From an uncultured Candidatus Saccharibacteria bacterium (GTDB lineage: Bacteria > Patescibacteriota > Saccharimonadia > Saccharimonadales > Saccharimonadaceae), in contig CALJRR010000040.1 in assembly GCA_937976315.1 (NCBI GenBank), forward strand, positions 1 through 11,534: a stretch of 11,534 nucleotides of DNA. The letters run 5' to 3'. Each line of letters starts with the position of its first letter. The first letter of the stretch is position 1. The notes under the pieces are model-generated. The model was not told where the DNA came from and ran no database searches. It worked only from the letters and a program-made list of their open reading frames with translations. The translations under genes were made by a program, and so were the position numbers. Below are positions 6,476 through 11,534 of this stretch, piece after piece.

Positions 6476-7729
6476 ATGCGAATGACACAACTTTTTACTA
6501 GAACTTTGAAGCAGGCGCCAGCTGGTGAGGTTGCGCGAAATGCTCAGCTTTTGATTCGTGCTGGCTACGTACATAAAACGATGGCGGGCGTGTATTCGTT
6601 TTTGCCGTTGGGTTTGAGGGTTCTTGAGAATATTAAGCAAATTGCTCGCGAGGAGATGGACAAGGTTAATAGCCAGGAATTGGTGATGAGTACTTTGCAG
6701 CGAAAGGAATTGTGGCAAGAAACTGGTCGCTGGAGCGATGAATTGGTCGACGTTTGGTTTAAGTCTAAGCTGCAAGACGGCACGGACATTGGTTTTGGTT
6801 GGACGCACGAGGAGCCGATTGTCGATCTTCTCCGTAATTACTTAAAGAGCTACAAAGATTTGCCAATTAGCGTTTATCAATTTCAGAATAAATTGCGAAA
6901 CGAGCTTCGCGCTAAGAGTGGAATTATGCGTGGTCGTGAATTTGTGATGAAGGATATGTATTCGGTTCACGACAGCAAGGAGAGTTTGGATAATTATTAC
7001 AATTCGGTTATTGAGGCGTATAAGCGTTGTTATGACCGATTTGGGATTGGCGACGAAACGTACGTGACGTTTGCTTCTGGCGGCGCTTTTACGAAGTTTA
7101 GTCATGAGTTTCAGACGATTTGCGATGCTGGTGAGGATTATATTTATTTGCATCGTGGTAAAAATATTGCTGTTAATGAAGAAGTTCTGAATGAGGCAAT
7201 TGAGGAGCTTGGCGTTGATCGTAGCGAGTTAGAAAAAGTAAAAACTGCCGAAGTTGGCAATATCTTTAATTTCGGAACGCAGAAATCCGAAGAAATGAAG
7301 TTGGTATTTACTGACGCTGAAGGTAAAGAGCGATACGCTTATATGGGAAGTTATGGTATTGGAATTACGCGAGTTATGGGCGTGATTGTTGAGAAGTTCG
7401 CTGACGATAAAGGTTTGGTTTGGCCAGAAAATGTTGCGCCGTTTAAGGTTCATATTGTTGCAATTGGTGAAAAGGGTCAGGAACTAGCAGGAAAGTTTTA
7501 TGACGAGCTGGCTAACAGTGGCGTCGATGCGCTGCTTGATGATCGCGACGAGCGTCCAGGCGTGAAATTTGCTGATGCTGAGCTTATGGGCTTGCCATGG
7601 CGGATAACGATTGGAGATCGAGCGATTGATGGTGATGGCTTGTTTGAATTGACGGAACGAGCAACTGGCGAAACGCGAAAAATGGATTATCAGCAATTGA
7701 TGGATTTTTGCTTGAGTCGGCAAGGCTGA
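6476..7729 (+). CDS. proS: Prolyl-tRNA synthetase lacking the editing insertion domain
   Basis: The class II synthetase charges tRNA-Pro with proline. The 417-residue protein has the bacterial-type N-terminus (MRMTQLFTRTLKQAP), motif 1 near residues 40-60, the proline-binding WTHEEP (109-114), motif 2 with FQNKLRNELRAKSGIMRGREF (from 136), motif 3 GSYGIGITR (291-299) and a C-terminal anticodon-binding domain from about 323. Full bacterial enzymes are about 570 residues and carry an INS editing domain of about 180 residues between FSHEFQ and EVGNIF. Here only about 45 residues lie between them (212-258). This is the short type, also known from alphaproteobacteria. AAGGAG at 6464-6469 fixes the start and overlaps the preceding stop codon, making it the last gene of the frr operon. 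No terminator is evident after it. Confidence 0.96.
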   Translation: MRMTQLFTRTLKQAPAGEVARNAQLLIRAGYVHKTMAGVYSFLPLGLRVLENIKQIAREEMDKVNSQELVMSTLQRKELWQETGRWSDELVDVWFKSKLQDGTDIGFGWTHEEPIVDLLRNYLKSYKDLPISVYQFQNKLRNELRAKSGIMRGREFVMKDMYSVHDSKESLDNYYNSVIEAYKRCYDRFGIGDETYVTFASGGAFTKFSHEFQTICDAGEDYIYLHRGKNIAVNEEVLNEAIEELGVDRSELEKVKTAEVGNIFNFGTQKSEEMKLVFTDAEGKERYAYMGSYGIGITRVMGVIVEKFADDKGLVWPENVAPFKVHIVAIGEKGQELAGKFYDELANSGVDALLDDRDERPGVKFADAELMGLPWRITIGDRAIDGDGLFELTERATGETRKMDYQQLMDFCLSRQG

Positions 7730-7734
7730 TTATA

Positions 7735-7763
7735 TTGACATAATAAATAGCGATTGATATACT
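7735..7763 (+). promoter_or_regulatory. Near-consensus promoter of greA
   Basis: A perfect TTGACA -35 (7735-7740), a 17-base spacer and TATACT -10 (7758-7763) with an extended TGA (7755-7757) are seen. It is the best match to the sigma70 consensus in this window. The predicted start is near 7770, leaving a leader of about 85 bases. Confidence 0.85.
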
Positions 7764-7769
7764 CAGATA

Positions 7770-7855
7770 GACTTAATCAAGACTAATTAAAAACACTATA
7801 TTTAGTGTAGATCGTAAGACTAATACCACTACATACAGTAGAGGAGGAAATTTTT
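7770..7855 (+). promoter_or_regulatory. AT-rich structured leader of greA
   Basis: The leader contains an exact 9-base repeat AAGACTAAT at 7779-7787 and 7816-7824, with a degenerate copy TAGACTTAAT at 7768-7777. Between the exact copies lies a perfect 6-pair hairpin (ACACTA at 7793-7798, TAGTGT at 7803-7808). A weak CTAC/GTAG pairing at 7829-7841 abuts the strong ribosome binding site GAGGAGG (7841-7847). No known riboswitch class is recognised. The length and repeats suggest possible control, but chance in AT-rich DNA is a real alternative. Confidence 0.35.
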
Positions 7856-8311
7856 ATGAAAAAAACTTATCAAATTACAGAAGCTGGGAAGGCTGATTTA
7901 GAAAAAGAATTGGCAGAGTTGAAAGGTCGACGTGGCGAGATTGCTGAAAAAATTGCGGCAGCGCGAGACTTTGGCGACTTGAGCGAAAATGCGGAATATG
8001 ACGCTGCACGCGAAGAGCAGGGATTGCTGGAAACGCGAATTTTGGAAATTGAAGATATTCTGCAGAACGCCGAAATTATTAAATCCAACGGCAGCTCAAG
8101 TGTTGGTTTGGGTAGTACAGTCGAATTGCAATGCCCAGAAAGAACTGTATCTTACACGGTGGTTGGGCCAGTTGAAGCTGATCCATTGGCTGGACGAATC
8201 TCAGATCAGTCGCCAATTGGTAAAGAATTGATTGGTAAGAAAATCGGTGATGAAGTAACGATTAAAACGCCAAAGGCCGAAATTACCTACATTATTAAGT
8301 CGATATCTTAA
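7856..8311 (+). CDS. greA: Transcription elongation factor GreA
   Basis: GreA enters the RNA polymerase secondary channel and stimulates cleavage of backtracked transcripts. The 151-residue product has the usual length of about 158. An N-terminal coiled coil of about 75 residues carries the tip signature ARDFGDLSENAEYDAAREEQ, with the catalytic acidic residues D41 and E44 in the same positions as E. coli. A C-terminal FKBP-like domain follows, with TVVGPVEADPLAGRISDQSPIGKELIGKKIGDEV. The start is set by GAGGAGG at 7841-7847, eight bases upstream. It has its own near-consensus promoter and a repeat-bearing leader, so it seems strongly expressed and independent of proS. The following lysS has its own promoter too. 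Confidence 0.97.
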   Translation: MKKTYQITEAGKADLEKELAELKGRRGEIAEKIAAARDFGDLSENAEYDAAREEQGLLETRILEIEDILQNAEIIKSNGSSSVGLGSTVELQCPERTVSYTVVGPVEADPLAGRISDQSPIGKELIGKKIGDEVTIKTPKAEITYIIKSIS

Positions 8312-8331
8312 GTCTGGCGAGATCTGTAGCG

Positions 8332-8347
8332 TATAATGTGCTATAAT
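8332..8347 (+). promoter_or_regulatory. Tandem -10 elements before lysS, leaderless arrangement
   Basis: Two TATAAT hexamers stand ten bases apart, at 8332-8337 and 8342-8347. The second carries the extended TGC (8339-8341), giving TGCTATAAT, as at recF and the DUF2207 gene. Ten bases separate it from the ATG at 8358, so a transcript would start about three or four bases before the ATG. No Shine-Dalgarno and no good -35 are seen. Confidence 0.65.
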
Positions 8348-8357
8348 TATCTCTGTT

Positions 8358-9860
8358 ATGGCTACACTTCAAGATTATCGCAATGAACGACTACGAAAAC
8401 TGGAAACATTACGTCAATTAGGCGTTGAACCATATCCAGCAAAATCAGAACGAACTCATACTTGTGCTGAGGTTTTGTCTAAGTATGATGAGCTAGCTGG
8501 TAAGGAAGTTGTTGTTGCGGGTCGTGTGGCGTCTATTCGCAGTTTTGGTAAATTAGCATTTATTAAATTACGCGATCAATCTGGCGATGTGCAGCTTTAC
8601 TTGCAGCGTGATGACGTGGCGGAATTAGACGCTGCGCGCGGTGTGCTTGGTATGAAGCAACTTAAATTGCTAGACACGGGCGATTTTATTGAGGCGAAGG
8701 GCGTGATGACCACGACGCAAACGGGCGAAAAATCCGTTGGCGTGCGCGAGATCAGACTATTGACTAAATCGTTGAGACCAATGCCAGAAAAATTAGAAAA
8801 TAAGGAGGAGCGCTTGCGTCGACGTTATGTTGATATGAACGTCAATCCTGAAGTTCGCGAGCGATTCATTCGCCGAAGTAAGTTTTGGCAAGCAACGCGA
8901 GATTATTTGAATAGTCATGGGTTTATCGAGATTAATGTTCCTGTTTTGGAGCACACAACTGGCGGTGCGGACGCGAACCCATTTGTGACGCATATGGATG
9001 CACTGGGTGATCAACAGTTTTATTTGCGAATTAGCCACGAGTTGCCGTTAAAGCGACTGATTGGTGCTGGATTTGAAAAAGTTTATGATCTCGGTCCGCG
9101 TTTTCGCAATGAAAATTATTCGGACGAGCATCTGCCAGAGCATATCGCCATGGAGTGGTACGCGGCTTACTGGGACTGGAAGCAGGGAATGCGTTTCATG
9201 GAGTCGATGTATAAAGATGTGCTTCAGAAGACTTTTGGTACTCTGCAATTCCAATTGGGCAAGTTCAACGTCGATATGAGTGGCGAGTGGGAAGTTTGGG
9301 ATTATGCTGAGGTTATTCGCAAGCATTACGGAATTGATGTTTATAACACGACAATTGAAGAAGTTGCCGCTAAACTGAAAGAGCATAATTTGGAAGTTGA
9401 AAAAACCGACTCTATCCCACGCAGTATTGATAAGTTATGGAAGAATATTCGCAAAGATGTTGCTGGTCCGGTTTGGTTGGTGAACACGCCGAAGTTTATT
9501 AGTCCGCTGTCAAAGACTAATCCGGAAAATCCAGAGACGGTGGAGCGTTTTCAGCCGGTGATCGCTGGTTCGGAATTGGGTAATGGATTCTCTGAATTGA
9601 ATGATCCGATTGACCAGCTGAATCGTTTCCTTGAACAGCAACGAATGCGTGACGCTGGCGATGAAGAGGCGATGATGCTTGATATTGATTACGTTGAGAT
9701 GTTGGAATATGGAATGCCGCCGGCTTGCGGTTGGGGCTATTCTGAAAGAGTATTCTGGATTTTCGAGGGTGTTACGGCGCGTGAAGGCGTGCCGTTCCCG
9801 CAACTTAAGAGCGAAATTGACGAAACAACTCGGGCAATTTATCCGCAAGTCAACTTGTAA
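8358..9860 (+). CDS. lysS: Lysyl-tRNA synthetase, class II
   Basis: LysRS charges tRNA-Lys. The 500-residue protein matches the family length. An OB-fold anticodon domain spans about residues 50-137 (VVVAGRVASIRSFGKLAFIK). The catalytic domain follows: RRRYVDMNVNPEVRERF (154-170), motif 1 ending NVPVLEHTTGGADANPF (193-209), motif 2 with KVYDLGPRFRNENYSDEHLPE (from 241), and NPENPETVERFQPVIAGSELGNGFSELNDPIDQ. The GGADANPF, NPENPE and SELNDPID segments separate it from AspRS and AsnRS. Motif 3 is unusual: the common GGLGIGIDR is CGWGYSER (457-464), apparently one residue shorter with a Gly lost, but the ATP-binding Arg (464) is kept. The motif 2 region EHIAMEWY also differs from the usual PEFTMxExY. 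The ATG at 8358 has no Shine-Dalgarno and lies just after a -10, so it is probably leaderless. Confidence 0.94.
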   Translation: MATLQDYRNERLRKLETLRQLGVEPYPAKSERTHTCAEVLSKYDELAGKEVVVAGRVASIRSFGKLAFIKLRDQSGDVQLYLQRDDVAELDAARGVLGMKQLKLLDTGDFIEAKGVMTTTQTGEKSVGVREIRLLTKSLRPMPEKLENKEERLRRRYVDMNVNPEVRERFIRRSKFWQATRDYLNSHGFIEINVPVLEHTTGGADANPFVTHMDALGDQQFYLRISHELPLKRLIGAGFEKVYDLGPRFRNENYSDEHLPEHIAMEWYAAYWDWKQGMRFMESMYKDVLQKTFGTLQFQLGKFNVDMSGEWEVWDYAEVIRKHYGIDVYNTTIEEVAAKLKEHNLEVEKTDSIPRSIDKLWKNIRKDVAGPVWLVNTPKFISPLSKTNPENPETVERFQPVIAGSELGNGFSELNDPIDQLNRFLEQQRMRDAGDEEAMMLDIDYVEMLEYGMPPACGWGYSERVFWIFEGVTAREGVPFPQLKSEIDETTRAIYPQVNL

Positions 9861-9863
9861 TTT

Positions 9864-9872
9864 TGCTATAAT
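9864..9872 (+). promoter_or_regulatory. Extended -10 promoter of the DUF2207 gene, leaderless arrangement
   Basis: TGCTATAAT lies only four bases after the lysS stop, with six bases between it and the ATG at 9879, exactly the spacing seen at recF. No -35 and no Shine-Dalgarno are visible. The transcript probably starts at the start codon. Confidence 0.65.
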
Positions 9873-9878
9873 TAAAGC

Positions 9879-10802
9879 ATGAAACGTTTTCTTTTGGGGC
9901 TACTAACTGTTGGGTTATTGCTGGCTGGGTCTGGCAAAATGGCGTTTGCGGCGCGCTCGACGGATAATTTTACTATCACAAAATTTGATGCGGAATATTC
10001 ACTGAGTCGCGACTCTGATAATCGATCAAAATTGGAAGCTACTTGGCGAATTACTGCTAATTTTCCGCCGAACCAAAATCGGGGAATCGCGCCAGTTTTT
10101 GTTAAGAGGTATGATGATCACTCGACGAATTTCTCATTGCAATCTGTAACTGATGAAAACGGTACGCCGCTTGAATATTCCTGGAATGACGACGAGTTGA
10201 GAATTGGCAATAAAAATACCTACGTGGAGGGCGAGAAAACTTACATTATTAAGTTTACACAGCGTGACGTAACTAAGAATTACGGCGATACGGGACGTGA
10301 TGAATTCTATTGGGATGTGATCGGCGATGAGTGGCGTGTTCCGATGGAAAATGTGCAAATTTCTGTGAAACTTGATGAATCTTTGGTTGCGGCAAGGCAA
10401 TGGAAAGCTTTTTGCTATGTCGGCAGTCGAGGTTCGACGACGCAATGTGATTTGAGCGAAGATAAGGGTCGGATTACTGCAAAAATAGATAAATTGAGTC
10501 GTCAACAAGGCGTAACTGTGGCGGTTGGATTTAAGAGTGGGACTTTTTCTGGATATCAAGAAACGCTGATGGAAAAGTTGATTGGAATTTGGCATTTGAT
10601 GCAGATTTTAGCTTATACAATCGCGACACCTTTGGTGATTTTTCTAATAATTCGATATAGGCGGTTGGTTGGCAGAGATAAGGAATTAAAACCGATTCCA
10701 CCAGAATACTTGCCGCCAGAGGATATTAGTGTTTTGATGTCGACATATGTTTTGAAAAAATACGATCTATTCAAGGTTAAAGGTCTGCCGAAGGTCGCGT
10801 AA
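9879..10802 (+). CDS. DUF2207 membrane protein, N-terminal part ending at a premature stop
   Basis: The 307-residue product begins with a signal peptide (hydrophobic core 4-17, likely cleavage after AFA at residue 24). An exported beta-rich domain of about 210 residues follows, with the family segment DEFYWDVIGDEWRVPMEN (141-158) and a Cys pair at 179 and 190 in CYVGSRGSTTQC. A membrane helix spans about 236-259, and a short cytoplasmic part contains PPEYLPPEDISVL (274-286). These are the hallmarks of DUF2207, a predicted membrane protein family of unknown function. The frame ends at TAA (10800-10802), and the same frame continues with clear DUF2207 sequence to the window edge. As it stands the product lacks the cytoplasmic domain and second membrane region. 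The start ATG at 9879 is supported by the signal peptide and the TGCTATAAT six bases upstream. Confidence 0.88.
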   Translation: MKRFLLGLLTVGLLLAGSGKMAFAARSTDNFTITKFDAEYSLSRDSDNRSKLEATWRITANFPPNQNRGIAPVFVKRYDDHSTNFSLQSVTDENGTPLEYSWNDDELRIGNKNTYVEGEKTYIIKFTQRDVTKNYGDTGRDEFYWDVIGDEWRVPMENVQISVKLDESLVAARQWKAFCYVGSRGSTTQCDLSEDKGRITAKIDKLSRQQGVTVAVGFKSGTFSGYQETLMEKLIGIWHLMQILAYTIATPLVIFLIIRYRRLVGRDKELKPIPPEYLPPEDISVLMSTYVLKKYDLFKVKGLPKVA

Positions 10803-11534
10803 TTATTAGATCTGGCGGTTCGGCATTATATTAAAATTTATGAAGTGAAAAAATCTTCGCTGTTTAGCGGTGCGCAATATGAGATTGAAATTATTAAAGA
10901 TTTGCAAGAACTTAAAGCCGAGGAAATTGAAATTGTCCAGGATATGTTCGACAGTTCATCTGTTCCAAAGCCAGGTCAACGCCTTAATCTGAAAAATCTT
11001 CAAAATAATATAAAATACATGACGCGAACGCGTGACGATGATAAGAATCTGGAGACGCTAGCCAGAGAGAAATATGGTTTATGCGAGCAAAATCCAGAAG
11101 TGAAACGAATAATGAGAGGGTGGTTTAAGCGAGTTCTTGTGTTGGCTGTTTTGTTTTTGTCGCCGATGTTCCTTGTTATGTCAATTATGCTTGCTTTTGC
11201 GTCTAGAGGCTGGTCGCTGACTGATGACGGTTTAAGTTTGAGGCGATATTTAGAGGGATTGAAAATGTATATCGGCGTGGCTGAGGCTGAGCGCTTGAAT
11301 ATTCTACAAAGTCCTGAGGGCACGGAAAAAGTAGTTGTTGACGTGAACGACGGAAAACAACTTGTTAAATTATATGAAAGAGTTTTACCTTACGCTGTGT
11401 TGTTTGGGCAAGAGAAAAATTGGAGCAAGCAAATGGGCAAATATTACGAGCAAGTTGGCGAGGCGCCAGATTGGTACGTTGGGCGGGGCGCATTCAATGC
11501 TGTGGCGTTTTCGTCTGGATTGAGTGGTCTGTCG
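10803..11534 (+). pseudogene. C-terminal part of DUF2207 protein, in frame after the premature stop (partial)
   Basis: The 244 codons after the TAA stay open to the right edge. They encode the expected continuation of DUF2207: LLDLAVRHYIKIYEV directly after the stop, a charged cytoplasmic helix region, a membrane segment at about residues 111-133 of this part, and the conserved tail block with EAERLNILQSPEG, ERVLPYAVLFGQEKNW and PDWYVGRGAFNAVAF. No start codon lies before the LLDLAVR motif. The first in-frame options are GTG at 10845 and ATG at 10944, neither with a ribosome binding site, and both would cut into the domain. The simplest reading is one gene broken by one nonsense codon, perhaps CAA to TAA because a Gln would suit this position. 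Sequencing or assembly error, or readthrough, are alternatives. The gene continues beyond the window. Confidence 0.8.

Noticed and set aside
7730..7750. Terminator hairpin after proS (ATTAT/ATAAT pairing)
   Set aside because: Only five A-T pairs, no GC stem and no T-run; it overlaps the greA -35 element.
10134..10595. 153-residue minus-strand frame opposite the DUF2207 gene
   Set aside because: Antisense shadow of a frame with clear DUF2207 motifs; no promoter or start signal seen for it.
10800..10802. Recoding of the stop codon by an alternative genetic code, or selenocysteine
   Set aside because: UAA is neither a selenocysteine codon nor the UGA recoded in some related phyla, and UAA, UAG and UGA all end other genes here.

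Overview
The window is a compact, housekeeping-rich stretch of a small bacterial genome. Genes are short-spaced or overlapping and mostly on the + strand. UGA, UAA and UAG all act as stops, so this is genetic code 11, which argues against the UGA-recoding Absconditabacteria/Gracilibacteria. The gene set best fits a Candidate Phyla Radiation bacterium of the Saccharibacteria (TM7) type. The reasons are a shrunken rpsB-tsf-frr-uppS-rseP-proS cluster without pyrH, cdsA or dxr, an extracytoplasmic DUF2207 protein, a ProRS without the editing insertion, and several apparently leaderless genes. That assignment is inference; no rRNA marker is present.

Layout. 2-256: 3' end of an unrecognised protein gene. 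237-342: strong promoter and a hairpin-bearing leader, followed by rpsB (343-1071) and tsf (1073-1669), which close on a terminator at 1687-1717 shared with convergent recF (2768-1716, minus). 2769-2858: divergent promoter region. 2859-7729: a + strand operon of frr, a small nucleotidyltransferase-like gene, uppS, rseP, a CPBP-family membrane protease and proS, with starts overlapping or touching the preceding stops until a strong ribosome binding site before proS. 7730-7855: near-consensus promoter and an AT-rich leader before greA (7856-8311). 8358-9860: lysS. 9879 to the right edge: a DUF2207 membrane protein reading frame broken by one in-frame UAA at 10800-10802. No non-genic stretch exceeds 300 bases; the largest gaps (about 90 to 130 bases) hold the promoters and leaders listed. 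I saw no tRNA, rRNA, CRISPR, IS element or prophage gene.

How the genes work together. Most serve translation: ribosomal protein S2, EF-Ts, ribosome recycling factor, two aminoacyl-tRNA synthetases, plus GreA for transcript elongation. uppS makes the lipid carrier for cell-wall glycans, while rseP and the CPBP protein are intramembrane proteases. Translation starts fall into three visible classes: Shine-Dalgarno starts (rpsB, tsf, frr, uppS, proS, greA), starts coupled by overlap (the nucleotidyltransferase gene, rseP, CPBP), and apparently leaderless starts behind a TGCTATAAT extended -10 (recF, lysS, DUF2207 gene).

The most notable points are the single nonsense codon in an otherwise intact DUF2207 frame, the repeated leaderless promoter pattern, the extra nucleotidyltransferase-like gene inside the frr-uppS cluster, and the hairpin in the rpsB leader.
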